Source of the DNA: Aureobasidium sp. EXF-3400
Lineage: Eukaryota; Ascomycota; Dothideomycetes; Dothideales; Saccotheciaceae
Assembly: GCA_024195585.1 (NCBI GenBank)
Contig: SWBL01000008.1
Coordinates: 1 to 64,000, forward strand
DNA: 64,000 nucleotides
Direction: 5' to 3'
Of this stretch, positions 36,935 through 48,201 are shown one piece after another. Within the stretch, counting starts at the first letter, position 1. The number at the start of each line of letters is the position of its first letter. Both the position numbers and the translations under genes were made by a program. The notes under the pieces were generated by a model that saw nothing but the letters and a program-made list of their open reading frames with translations, ran no database searches and was not told where the DNA came from.

Positions 36935-39860
36935 CTAGTTGACAGCGCGCATGTTGAAACGATGCTCAAGACCTTGAGTCGAATACTTTGCGTTGACAGG
37001 CTCTTCATCCTCAGCGGAATGGGCGCCAAACTCGTCAACAACGCCAGAGTCCCCAGAGTCTGCTCTCACAATCTTAGTAGCAGGAAGCTCTGGGATATCC
37101 TCGTTGAGAGTTGTGCGCCAGTGGCTCTGCATGCTTCCTCTATCAGGGGTGGCGGCTGTAGACGAAGAGATCATGCTCATTGATGTGCTGCTGCGATTCA
37201 GCGTGTTCAGACTGTGACTGTGCACGAGATCGGGTGTGGGTGGGATGCTGCTACGCATTGTGTGGCTACGTGCATCGCGTAGGCTGTAATTTGATGAAGC
37301 AGAGGCTTCAGATCTGTCGTCGTACTCGGAAGCGGCGTCGCTGAGCGAAGCGCGTGTCATAATGCGACCCTTGCTGCGACGCTTTAGGTTGCCGCCATGC
37401 TCGGTAGATGCAAGACTGGCTTCGTCGTCATTGCCGTGACGGTCGCTGGCAACGGACTCGGCACGATGAGCCATGTTGAGACCTTCGACTGCAGCTGCAC
37501 ACTGCTCGCTGATATTGCGGATAATGTAGGCGATAGCGTCAGTCTTGTCACGCAATTGGCGGTCTGCTACGTCAGTCATGCTGAGTCCGCTCAGACGGCG
37601 ACGAGCATCAGCGTTGCGACGGAGGGCCTCAGCTGCTGCATCTTCGCCACGAGCTGACATGCGAGTGCTGCTGCGTGATGAGGCCCGCGAAGTCTGAGCA
37701 CTGGACATATCTCCGGAGATGGACGAACCGGGAGCAGGTGATACAGGAAGAGCAGTGGCTGCAGCTTCGTCAACTTCATCAGGCAACTCGATGGTGCGCA
37801 CAATGTGCTCCATGTGGTGAGCCTGACCATCAATCAGAGCACGCAAATGAAGGACAACACGCTGTGCCTCGTCTCGTTGACGGAGTACAGCAGAGTTGGT
37901 CTGTTGCAGAGACGCGATTTCTTGCTTGTTACGCTTGCGTTCGCGTTCGAGTTCCTCTGCAATCTCTTGCTGCAAGACAAGAGCTTCCAAAGCATCGTCT
38001 CTTTGCTTTTCTGTGCCGCTGAGTCTAGGTGTAAGACGAGCAATCTCCTCCTTTGCTTGATCTGCGATTTGAGCAATTCTTCTGTTCTCGCGCTTGTGAC
38101 TCTCGATCTTGACCTTGAGTTCTTGTGTCTCCTTTGTGAGTGTTTCAGCAAAAGCCTGGAACTTGAGGAATTGCTGCTTCCAGGAGTCGAGCTCAGCATC
38201 GAGGATGTTGTTGCGCTTGTTGACCTTGACAACTTCGGTATCCATGCGGCACTTGAGATTGATGAAATCTTGCCATGCCTCGTTTGCGTCGCGAGAGTAT
38301 TGGTTGCGTTCGCGGATGATTTCGTTGAGATGACGCATCGAAACCTTCGTCATCAGAGGCTTCTTTTGAGCACCGCCAAAGACGGCTTTCAGGCCAGTGT
38401 TGCGTCCTAGTTTCTCACAGACATGATCCATGACAGACATGACAGCGTCTTGGTTCCACCAGCCAGGATCTTGTACGCTCTCGACTTCGCCACGCATGAC
38501 GATGATTTGCCCGGCGGGAATCAATTTACCACCACCGTAAGCTGAACGGAGATGTTGAGGAACGCCTGAAGGTGCGACATCGCCGTTCAGAGCCTGAGTA
38601 AGACGGTTGACCATTTTCGTCCTTTGACCGCCAGTCAAAACATCTGGGGGGCTTGAGGTCAAGACGAAGTTGCGATCGAGATCGACGACCAGAGCATCGT
38701 TTGGAGCAGTGAAGAGAGTACGACACTCGGCAGTAACACCAATGATATACGGACCAGGTTCCTGAACAAGGTCCTTTGCGTGGCGAGCGTGTACAATAGG
38801 AACATACAAGCCGCTCCACTCATACACGCGAACCAGGTAACGAATAGTCTCGGAAGCCATTGTCAGCATAGCAGGGTAGTGACTGACAAAGATGATCCTT
38901 CTGGTTGGCGAGATGGCGGCTTCGACGACACCGACGATGTTGGGAATAGACAGACACGAAAACAGAGGCCACATGGCAAAGTTCTGGAAGCCGGTAGGAG
39001 AGGAAGGGAACTGATAGCACAGAGCGTAGTCCTTCATGTCGATACGGACAAGGTCGTTGAGTCTGGGAGCGGGGAAACTAAGAATGCGAGAGACCTCCTC
39101 AGCGTGGAAGAGGTTGGTGGCTTTGTTCCAGTGGATCCACATGCCACGGAGATAGTCGCCGAGCAGGTTGTAAAGAGGGTATCTAGAAAGGAAACTCAAA
39201 CAGTAAGGGATCCAATATGTCTCGCCAGGAGTGTCGTAGTAATCAGACTCGGTACGCTTCCTCAACTCGCGAATCGTCTCAGCACGCTTCTCGTCTGCGC
39301 GAGACCAGACACGAAGGGCAATGCCGTAGAGGGTGTGAGAGGAATCTTGTTGGAGGACGAATGCATGGTGGACACAGTGAGGCTGCATGGCACCGGTACA
39401 GATTTCAACGTCGTGAGGGAAACATGCCTAGACAGCGTCAGCGTGTTATAGTGGTATACATGGTTGGGATGTGTACCCTCATGGCAGCATGAAGGGCGCG
39501 GGCAATATCGTTGTCCTGCTCCAATCTCGGGCTGCTTCCAAGAATCTCAGGAAGCCAAAATTGACCAACGGCACCCTTCATGTGTCCGATCTTTCCCTGT
39601 GAAGGCGGAGGAGCCTTGACCCATTGCGAGGGCTCGCGGCCGACACCACATACCATGTAGGCATGGGTGAGGGTCTTTGGTGTACGCTGGCCATTACGCG
39701 GCTGCGTTAGTTGCGATGCCAAGGGCTGTGTGATACGTGAATGGAGCGACGAGGTGCGGTCGGGGATAACCAGGTCATCATCAGCGCGGCTGGCAGGGCG
39801 AGAGTCTCCGCGCGAATCTCCGCGTGACGAGCGTGGGCGAGATGTGAAGCTCGGAGGCAT
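36935..39860 (-). CDS. DENN-domain protein with C-terminal coiled coil
   Basis: Exons (minus) 39860-39477 and 39427-36935 (49-nt intron) give 958 aa. The N-terminal 60 residues are Ser/Arg/Asp-rich and disordered. The DENN modules follow: an uDENN-like start (THAYMVCGVGREP), PHCVHHAFVLQQDSSHTLYG, then the cDENN core (ISPTRRIIFVSHYPAMLT, WSGLYVPIV, PYIIGVTAE, DALVVDLDRN). Residues about 480-680 are heptad-rich coiled coil, and the tail is Ser-rich. DENN proteins are guanine-nucleotide exchange factors for Rab GTPases, so a role in membrane traffic is expected; the cognate Rab is unknown. Confidence 0.88.
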
Positions 39861-41072
39861 ATTGTCGTTATGGTCGTTGAAGCTTGTTACAGGTGCTCGT
39901 TGTGCGACCCCACGTTGCAATCGTGCTGTTTCAACTTTATCCCGCTGCTTAAACCGTCGGATTCGGATGTGCCCAGTTGTTTGCTGGCACGACCGGCGTC
40001 CAGGGATGTGAGGCTCTAGCTGGTGAGATGGAGGAAAGCGAAAGACAGAAAGCAGCTTTTGCAAAGGAAGGAGTGTCGGGTAGGAGGAAAAGGGAAAACG
40101 GTGCAGGGACGAAGAAGCAGCAGGCAGATCAATTCATCGACAGCCGAAGACCGTACACAGAGTCGACTCCGTAACCCACTAACCACGAATTGCAAGTCAT
40201 GGCCAGTTGCAGCGCGCCACTACGCCCGTCGAAGCGCAGTCCGATGGGGGGACACGGGATCGACAGCTGTGCATAAACCACACTGGAGAAGCGCACGGTC
40301 AACATCTCAACTCTACAGAAGCCGCACCGAATCAGCGCCTGCCGTCGCAGCGCCTCGTCGACATGCTGTGGACCACTAACCTCGCCCTAGCACCACGACC
40401 CCGGCCACGATCCGCTCATCGCGCCCTCACTTGCAGGACCTGGCCATCAACAAAGGCTACACAAAAGTCCTTCTCTGACCACAGAAATTTGCTCGTCCAA
40501 TTTGCAAACCACGCTGCTTGGCTTGGCTCCTGTTTCGCGACAATCAATATCTTTGATTTGGCCGGGTGATGTTCATTACCACTCCCAAATCAGTAATCCA
40601 TCACATCCTTGTTATATCACTAAATAGCCTTGAATTGCCCTCTCCTCCCGAGCCTAGAATTGCCTCAGCTCAGCTGGCATCCCTGTTACATTTAATAAAG
40701 GTCGTGTTCGCTACTCTCATCCTCGACAGACTGCGGCCAAATCATTTCTCTGCTCCTTCAAGGCTGGCTTCTCAAGCAGAAAGATTTGCACTCTGCAAGT
40801 CTCGCACTCGTCTGTACAATGATGCGTGCAACAGTGCCTGCAGCTATCCGCTGCACCATGCACGTTGTTGCCGTCACCCCTCGATATGAAATACTCCAAC
40901 TCAATCTGTTCAATCTGTTCTCTTCGCTTCGAGATGCAAGCCTCCATGTTGCCAACAGCTGAACATCAGTCGGCCTCGCCGAACCTCCGACTCCGGCTGC
41001 CCTGATTCATCGCATCTGATAAGAAAAATCTGATAATCTACTACCAAATAGCCATCCCACAGCAGTATCAAC
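39861..41072. other. intergenic: divergent promoters
   Basis: About 1.2 kb between the DENN gene (minus) and the enoyl-CoA hydratase gene (plus). Overlapping short open frames (40023-40569 plus, 40717-40955 minus) show no signature. No other feature recognised. Confidence 0.5.
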
Positions 41073-41944
41073 ATGTCGTTGAAGTCAAAGTCTTTGCAAT
41101 ACAAACACTTCAATGTGTCTTTCCCAGACGAGCACATCGTTCAGGTTACCCTGAACAGGCCTGATAAGCTCAATTGCATTGATCAAGCCACGAGCAAAGA
41201 AATTGCTCAGATTTGGGAGTGGTTTGATCAGGATGCGAGTCTATGGGTTGGCATCATTACAGGAAATGGTCGAGCCTTCTGCACTGGTGCCGATCTGGGA
41301 GGTAGGTTCGCCAGTACCACTGCTGTGTCACACTCGTGGCTGACATGGCATTAGAATGGAACGAGATGAACAGACGCGGCATTGTCAACGACATGTCAGC
41401 ACCCGGCCTTGCTGGTCTGCCACGTAGAGCAGGCAAAAAACCCATCATCGCTGCTGTCAATGGTATCACCATGGGCGGAGGCTTTGAAATGGTTGCGAAT
41501 TGCGATCTTGTAATTGCCGTCTCCTCGGCCATTTTCTCGCTGCCCGAAGTGAAGAGAGGCATTGTACCAGTCGCAGGTTGCTTGCCTCGCTTGACACGAA
41601 CCTTGGGTCTACAACGCACGACCGACCTTGTGCTCACAGGCAGAAACGTAACAGCCAAAACGCTCCATGGTTGGGGACTTGTCACTGAATTGGTCGACTC
41701 TGCGGAGGAAGTCGTACAAGCCGCTATCAAGACAGCTCAGCTCATGTGCAAAAACAGTCCTGACGCGTTGGTTGTCGGACGCTTGGGCATCAGACTGAGC
41801 TGGGAAGCTGGTAGTGTCGAGGATACTGTAACTACCCTTGCCAACGGGTGGTACCCACGTCTCGTACAAGGCGAGAACTTCAAGGAAGGCATCAAGGCGT
41901 TTGCAGAGAAGCGCTCACCAATCTGGGTGAGCTCAAAGCTGTAG
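41073..41944 (+). CDS. peroxisomal enoyl-CoA hydratase/isomerase family enzyme
   Basis: Exons 41073-41301 and 41355-41944 (53-nt intron, GTAGGT donor, ATTAG acceptor) give 272 aa, the normal crotonase length. Signature segments: VTLNRPDKLNCID, ITGNGRAFCTGADLG (oxyanion-hole strand), KKPIIAAVNGITMGGGFEMVANCDLVIA, and FSLPEVKRGIVPVAGCLPRL with the catalytic-face Glu. The protein ends in Ser-Lys-Leu, a perfect PTS1 peroxisomal signal, pointing to fatty-acid or related acyl-CoA breakdown in peroxisomes. Exact substrate not predictable from sequence. Confidence 0.92.
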
Positions 41945-42687
41945 ATGGGTACCGCAGAGCATGAGGCAGGCTTCGGCTCGATTGTATAAGAACAAAGTTT
42001 CGATGCTTTCTCAGAACGAGCAATTACATGAGACCAGCCCAGCCGTGCAGCGTTGAGAAGCGCGTTATCAACATGTTTGCTGCGTTCGACGCGTCCTGCA
42101 GAATCGTGATGTGATCCACCGGCTCTCCACCCTCTGTGTTGCTCAACTGGGTCGCTTGTTTCTCGGCTCTTGCCGATCTTGATTCAACGAACTTTAAGCC
42201 GCTTGTTTCGAATTCGCTCCGCGTCAAAACTCGACCAGTTTCTGGAATATGTGGATCAAAAGCGAAGGACATCAGATGAAAGCTTAGTCTGCGCTGTCAA
42301 ACAAGCCTCATTACAGGACTCCAACGTTTTTTGAAAGTCCTGAAAACATTTGACAAGGGTGCCTTGCTTTTACAAAAAGCACGAATTATCGTTCATGTCG
42401 CACAGCGCTCACGAGCCACTGTGTGTGTGACAGCATGTCATTGTTTCCATGGATCGAGCCGTGTAGTGCGATTAGGCCACCGTCCATCGCGGCTCATCGT
42501 GAACCCCACTATCGTAACACGAAATTGATGAATTGTACCAAAGATCTCTTTCTAGCACTGACCTCAGGATGAGGGCTGCTGGACGAACAACCGGAGACGG
42601 TCCCGCCTATTCGATTTTCAAGTATTGACTCGGAATAGGCAACCCAACTTGTTCATTAGCGGAGGGCTTCACCCTGACAAAGGCTCC
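41945..42687. other. intergenic with one doubtful small ORF
   Basis: The 743 bp between the hydratase stop and the stop of the Gly/Tyr/Arg-rich protein gene, which are convergent. It holds the small minus-strand ORF described next; otherwise nothing recognised. Confidence 0.4.
42024..42272 (-). CDS. possible small hypothetical protein (82 aa)
   Basis: A true ATG at 42272 starts MSFAFDPHIPETGRVLTRS..., hydrophilic and of protein-like composition, ending GWAGLM at 42024. Closely convergent with the hydratase gene (80 bp between stops). No domain or signal recognised. Could be a real orphan gene or chance. Confidence 0.3.
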   Translation of the reverse strand: MSFAFDPHIPETGRVLTRSEFETSGLKFVESRSARAEKQATQLSNTEGGEPVDHITILQDASNAANMLITRFSTLHGWAGLM

Positions 42688-43398
42688 TTAACAACAACAG
42701 CAAAGCCCGCCATGCCGACGGACCAGCATCGGTCTCTGTGTGTAATACGGCCCACAACCTGGATAACCACCTCTGCCATACCCACAACCTCCTGAACCAT
42801 AATAGTACCCCCCTCCGTACCTGCGCTGTCGCCTTCCTCCAGGAAAGTAAGCTTGTGGTGGCCGCTGAGGACCACTATATCCTCTGCCATATCCGCAATT
42901 GCCAACTCTCCCACATGGTCTTCCGTAATATGTTGGGTAATAATATCCACAGCCTTGCTGACGGTACTCGGGTGTGAGTGCGTTTGATCGACTAGGAGCC
43001 AGATATTGCATCTGTGGTTCAGAGTCGTATTCAGGTCCTTGAGCAGGATTATCCATGGCCGCGTCGTGGTCGATGATGATGTGTTCAGACTCGAAATGAT
43101 GGCTCAGCCTGGGTTTTGACTTCTCAGGCTTTGGCAATCCGATGATCTGTACTGATCTCGTCATGTCGTCGAATGAAGTCGCTGATAGCCCCTCGCCAGC
43201 CATGTCGTCCTCAACTTTGCAAGCCGCACTGCTTGAGATAATCAACATCGTCTCCAGAAGCTTCGTAGGAAACAATGTCGAAAGTCTGGAGCCTGTATCG
43301 TTGATTTGGCCATGGTCTTGCTTTTCTTCCAGTATCGCTAGTAAATGGGCATCAGCCACACTGTGTGTCGAAGAAGTTGAATCTCGCGCGCTCGTCAT
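42688..43398 (-). CDS. Gly/Tyr/Arg-rich protein with tetra-cysteine C-terminus
   Basis: Single-exon frame of 236 aa from ATG 43398. The first 130 residues are ordinary and include SVQIIGLPKPEKSKP. The last 100 are low-complexity Gly, Tyr and Arg with scattered Cys (PTYYGRPCGRVGNCGYGRGY), and the protein ends GGLCCCC. A run of four Cys at the very C-terminus can be palmitoylated or prenylated, so membrane attachment is possible. The GYR-rich part resembles RNA-binding or phase-separating tails. Not a family I recognise. Confidence 0.6.
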   Translation of the reverse strand: MTSARDSTSSTHSVADAHLLAILEEKQDHGQINDTGSRLSTLFPTKLLETMLIISSSAACKVEDDMAGEGLSATSFDDMTRSVQIIGLPKPEKSKPRLSHHFESEHIIIDHDAAMDNPAQGPEYDSEPQMQYLAPSRSNALTPEYRQQGCGYYYPTYYGRPCGRVGNCGYGRGYSGPQRPPQAYFPGGRRQRRYGGGYYYGSGGCGYGRGGYPGCGPYYTQRPMLVRRHGGLCCCC

Positions 43399-45018
43399 TG
43401 TTGGCTAGCACAACCGAGCGATAAAAGCCTTTATTGCGATCTCGAGAGACTGGGCTGTGGTATATCACTTTGCTCTTGGCTGAGATCGGTATGTGTCTTC
43501 GTAAGCATGAGTATATCCGTGACTTGGGCGTTGGCCAAGACGCAAAAGCCTTGAATGTTGTGCTTCTGACTGTTGTATGGAACTGCTGCATGCAGATGAC
43601 TTTGTCTGCATCAATTCATATGCGCGCGAAACCCACCAACTCGTAAGGCTATATTACTAACAACACGCGTTTGCGATACACAAGAATAGATTGCTGGAAC
43701 CATTCTTCCAAGATGTTCCGAGTACAATCTCTGAACAAGTATGACTGACGTGGGCTTTTCGACCTTTGTTCACCAATTTCACCGTACGCTGTGTCGATTC
43801 CTAAATCACGTGGCCACATCACAGCTAATAGTCGCACCTACCTTGCCAACCGATTTGACATACCCAACCTCTACAGCGAAGCCCAAGTGTTCAGAAACCA
43901 AGTGTCCCAATCATGTTGGCCCTGTCAAGTAAGAATGGAGCACAAGAGATACAAAGCTTACTTGCAAGAATAACATAGGCACCAACGCCTCATACTCGAA
44001 TCCTTGATGAAAACTCCCAAGTTCATGTCTTTCTTATGGCTCAAAGCATCTAGCTACCGTACCTGGATCAAGATCCACGATCCTCGCGAAGAAGGACGTC
44101 TTTCTCCCTAAACATGTCTCGTCGTGGACTCGTGTGGGTGGTGAGGCTGGCCAACAACAATAGTCTCTTTAAGAAGCGACGTGCTTGCTTTATTGAATGC
44201 TTGTTAAATGATGACAGCAGCTATGGAAACAAACCCAGATTTTGCCTCGAGGTTGCAGTCCTGGACGGCCCAGCCAGCAATCAGTCTAGTGTCGTCTTTG
44301 GCGAAGAAGCAGGAGTCACTAGTGGCTTGTTTGACAGCTTGGCTGTTGGCAATATTGGGTTCACACAAGGCACCAAAGGCAAGATCCTAGCGGATAGTGG
44401 AAGGACGATGATAGGGCTGACAGTTCAGCGCAAGACATAAGATAATATCCAGACGGCCATGATAATGACGAATGAAAGGTACGTCTCAAGATGTTGCCAT
44501 GAAGGCGATGAGATGAGAAAGAATAAAAGGTGTAAGAGCAGATCATGACTTCTTCCCGAGAACGAAGGCTTTTGCGAAACGTTCTTGCTGTCTGTCGTGA
44601 TATCTTCGCGATGTTCATTCAACTTCATTGAGTATGTTGACAGATGAGAGACAACAATAAAGAGGCCACTGTACATTCCACAACCTCATCGATGAGATGA
44701 ATACGGTGGGATTCAAGAGGCTAACGATACAGTAAGATTCCAACTCTTGATGATTGACAAAAAATTGTTGACAGACAAACAAGCGAAGGACAGAAGGAAA
44801 GAAGAAATCTTCCAACGCCAAAATTTGACTCAACCTTATCATACTTTAGCACTCGGTTGGTTTCAATGTTTGCGCAAGCATATCACTGCATTCCCAACAC
44901 CCTGAGACAATTTTCAAAGGCCTTTTTCTTTTCTTACCAGAACTCCTCAGCAACTCTGCGGAATACACGGATCAAAAACAGTGCAACGACCGGCGATGTG
45001 TGAGAGCGGAGATCAATT
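43399..45018. other. long intergenic region, nothing recognised
   Basis: About 1.6 kb. Open frames up to about 108 codons (44114-44440 plus) overlap others in several frames and lack motifs or plausible splice partners. No RNA gene or repeat recognised. Confidence 0.45.
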
Positions 45019-45245
45019 CTAGTATCCACAAGGGCATCGTTTTCCAGCAATATTGTAGCGACCGCAATTGGGACATTGACGTGTTGCGAACATGACCTAG
45101 AGATGAGATGAGTCTGGGGCAGTTACATCTCAGGTCAGGTTCTACTTACGGGACCGAGAGGAGAGACGTCCAGATGATTGACACACGGAGAGAGTGGGAC
45201 AGTGGTGCATGGCTGAGGTATACTGTCGTGGCATGTCTGAGGCAT
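45019..45245 (-). CDS. 57-aa zinc-ribbon microprotein
   Basis: Exons (minus) 45245-45150 and 45096-45019 are separated by a 53-nt intron with a perfect GTAAGT donor and CTAG acceptor. The start is MPQTCHDSIPQPC and the second exon ends VMFATRQCPNCGRYN...CPCGY, giving a CxxC...CxC zinc-ribbon motif at the extreme C-terminus. Too short for an ORF scan because of the intron. Frame, splice signals and paired cysteines support a real gene. A TATATAAG element lies about 190 bp upstream. Function unknown; a metal-binding regulator or stress peptide is possible. Confidence 0.6.
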
Positions 45246-46360
45246 TGTTGTTGATGGTAGAGTTGCTGATTCGCGATGAAGTTCGAGAAGAATATTGTAT
45301 GGTCTGATGGTTGCGGCGTTGGTAGAGGCTGAGCCGCGATGAGATGTCAAGATGATGGACTGTGTCGGCCTATAGTGGGTATGTTGTTCGAAGACGCTGG
45401 ATGGTGATGATGACTCTGAGGTGAACTCAGGAGTCCTTATATACGGCAGGCTCAACTGTCAATTGCCTCGCGGACCAGCGTAGAGATCTCGAAACATGGC
45501 AGAAAGTCAAATGACCTCTTCACCGCAAGATCATATCAACTTCGACAAGTCAACTTCTTGAGAGCGGCTCGCGGCAACTAACATGAGGGCTGTTTCCAGC
45601 AATGTGGTTACGCATCCAGATCGAGTCGGCCGCATGCAGGAACACCCCTGATTTAAGTTTCTTGACCTGTCAAACCCGTTTTGTGCCCATATTTCGTGGA
45701 AGAGATCGTGCTATACTGCATCTGAGATGACGAATACCAGAAATGTGACGGGTTCTCCAAGGATTTTTTGACGTGTTGTTGTTGGCACTGTCATCCGGGT
45801 TTTGGAAAACAAAAGTCCGAGGAGATATGAAGCATAAGTGCACAAGTAAGGGAGATGTTGCATCAGACTACTGTCTCTGTGACATTATCTTTACGCTCGT
45901 CTGCATGTTGAGATGCTATGACATTGTCGGCGCTTAAGGAAGTAGTATCGGAAGACGGCATGAAATGCAAGTATTCGATCAAGCCGGTGAGGACGTGTCA
46001 AGGGGTTTGTTCATTGTTGATGGAGAGAAAGGTTAACATTGTTCTTGCGTTCATCAAACACGAACAATGTCAAAGATGGCCCATCCTGCAGGAAGTAGTG
46101 ACACCTCTTACGTCGCTCTTGCCCGGACTTTGTTGCCGCGCTGTCGCGTGCCGCTCCGTCCACTGTGCAGAAGCTTGGCACTGCCTTTTGCTATCCATTT
46201 CTGTGCATCTTGTCTCTCTTGATCCTACTATAGGGTGTAGAATCAAAGAATGTACAGTACTGATCAGAGTCGCAGTCTCCAGTGGAAGCCTGCCGAACAT
46301 TGTCATACGATCTTCAATAAATACCACACAAGATACATCTAGTCTCTATGCTCGCCCACA
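45246..46360. other. intergenic: promoter of the microprotein gene and 3' flank
   Basis: About 1.1 kb. Contains the TATA element described separately; a 148-codon plus-strand frame (45918-46364) has no signature. Nothing else recognised. Confidence 0.4.
45436..45443 (-). promoter_or_regulatory. TATA box candidate of the zinc-ribbon gene
   Basis: TATATAAG on the minus strand about 190 bp upstream of the proposed ATG 45245, within a usual distance if the 5' UTR is 150 nt or so. Pattern match only. Confidence 0.4.
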
Positions 46361-48201
46361 CTAATAACTGTCCCCGAGTTCGTGCAAACCCGACGTTACA
46401 GCTATTGGTGATGAACTCTTCTCCTTCGGGCTATGCTGTCCGCTCATCTCCTTCGGACTATGCTGTCCGCTCATCTCGTTGACCGGATTGCCCCAAAGCT
46501 CAGGTGTAGAATTGGTCCTTTCTGCAGCGCCATGGACATAAGTCCCGCTGCCAGGGACACCGATGGCCTTGACCTTGTCCTTACGCGATAGTTTCCACAA
46601 GAACACGCCGAGGCCCACGAGAAGCATGACTCCTGCAACACCACCGACCACGGGCCCAACGATAGTGGATATGGAGGTCTTCGATGCCCGTGTAGATGGT
46701 GAAGCTAACCCTGTGGAGCCTGATGGTGAGATTGTTGTGTTGTTAGATGTCGATGATGCACCTGTGGATCCTGATGGTGAGGTTGCTGTGTTGTTAGATG
46801 TCGTTGATGAACATGTTGGGCTGAATACGTGGCCTTGTTCATCTACAGCCACCAGGTTCTCGTCTGAGCTATCGGTTGCCTCCCACAAAGTGAACGTGCT
46901 GGCGTCTTCATTGACCATAAGATAAGCACCGCCGAGGAACTGACGCCCAAGCTGCATCATCAAGTCGTCGGTATTTCCCACATCGAGCGGGATGATGTTC
47001 ATTTCATTCAATGTGCTGTTGTAGTTGATCGAGCCATCCTCTCCGATGGTTGCGTCTGGTTGCACGACCTGCGAATTTGCGACGGGGATCGAGAACTCTG
47101 ATTGGAGCGATATAATCATGCCAAAGTCAAGCCTAGGTTGCATGGTTAGCTGATTCTCAAATGATGAATGTCGGCATCGATGACTGACTGATACTTCGAC
47201 GGAAAAGTCTCACCCCAAAAGTTGAGACCAATAGAATGCTGTTCAGGAACATCCGAGACATTCGCGGCGAGCTGTAGATTCTCCCAAAATGGGTTGCGAG
47301 GGAGTGTCAGGAGCACGGGGTATTCCGGCACTATGCACCCTTCCACAGAATATGAGAGGTAGGCGCCATGTTTCAACAGGTCGCCCTCGGTACCGTTGGG
47401 AAAGGTAAGCAAGAATCCAGTGATTGTGACGACCATCCCAGTGATGCAGGAACTGTTGTAAGTAAGCGGAAATGTGTAGTTTTTGCCTGTGACTTTGGTA
47501 CTGTCATAGCCTCCAAGGACGAAGGTACCATCGCTTTGTGTCTCGGGCGCTCCAGAATCTCCCCAGTACATTGACCAGGAACGGGATGCGATAGTTCCAG
47601 CCTCCTTGAGTGTATTCAAGAGAGTAGAGTTCGATCCAACGCCCAGAATGTGCTGGGTGAGATCAGGATCATCACCGAAACGCCGAATGCCAAAGGCCAT
47701 CTTGGAAGAGACATTTGACGCAAAATGGAACATGTCTGTACCCCAGATGTCTGAAGTGGCATTGACATAGGTGTCAGAAACATCAACCCCAGCTGCGCTA
47801 ATGCTTGATGCAGCTTCATAACTCGTCGAGTCACTAGGGGTAAAAAATCCACCCCGGTAAGTTGAGCCTTGAGCCTGGGTCCAGCCCTCGGGGCATTGTC
47901 CCTGGTTGTCATAGATGTATGTGTTGTTCGTTCGACTGTCTTCAATCAGCAGGATAACGTGCAAGATTCGGTCAACGTACAATGATGGGATCATAGCCAA
48001 GAGTTGTTCAGATGATCCAAGTCCAACCTGTACTCCTCGCATGGATGTTCCATTAGCGAGAGCTACATTCGTGACCGGCATCGAGAAGGGCTTTCCACAA
48101 CTCTCCGCGCTGGCCATCAAGGTCATGAAATGACATACACAGAGCAACGCAAAAGGTGAAAGTGCTCTCTGCAAGTACGACCACACTCCTGAGAAGTTCA
48201 T
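46361..48201 (-). CDS. aspartic-protease-like (A1 fold) membrane-anchored protein, active site not seen
   Basis: Exons (minus) 48201-47189 and 47132-46361 give 594 aa. ATG 48201 starts a signal peptide (SPFALLCVCHFMTLMASAES); the frame is open further upstream to 48501 but the signal peptide supports this start. The middle resembles fungal pepsin-like ectoproteins (YIYDNQGQCP, SDIWGTDMFHF, FGIRRFGDDPDLTQHILG, FVLGGYD, RQFLGGAYLMVNED). The N-terminal DTGS position instead reads near GLGSSEQLLAMIP, with no catalytic Asp-Thr-Gly visible. Many Asn glycosylation sites, a Ser/Thr-rich stalk with two tandem repeats, then a membrane helix (VGGVAGVMLLVGLGVFLW) and a cytoplasmic tail with EMSGQHSPK twice. 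Likely a cell-surface non-catalytic protease homologue. Confidence 0.68.
46412..46475 (-). repeat. 27-bp tandem coding repeat in the cytoplasmic tail
   Basis: Two near-identical 27-bp units encode EMSGQHSPK twice in a row, differing by a synonymous-type change (TTCGGGCTA versus TTCGGACTA on the plus strand). A recent duplication inside the aspartic-protease-like gene. Confidence 0.8.

Noticed and set aside
37805..38410. 201-codon plus-strand frame inside the DENN gene
   Set aside because: Antisense of the coiled-coil-coding part; Leu-rich as expected of such a shadow.
44114..44440. 108-codon plus-strand frame
   Set aside because: Overlapped by similar frames on both strands and no recognisable feature.
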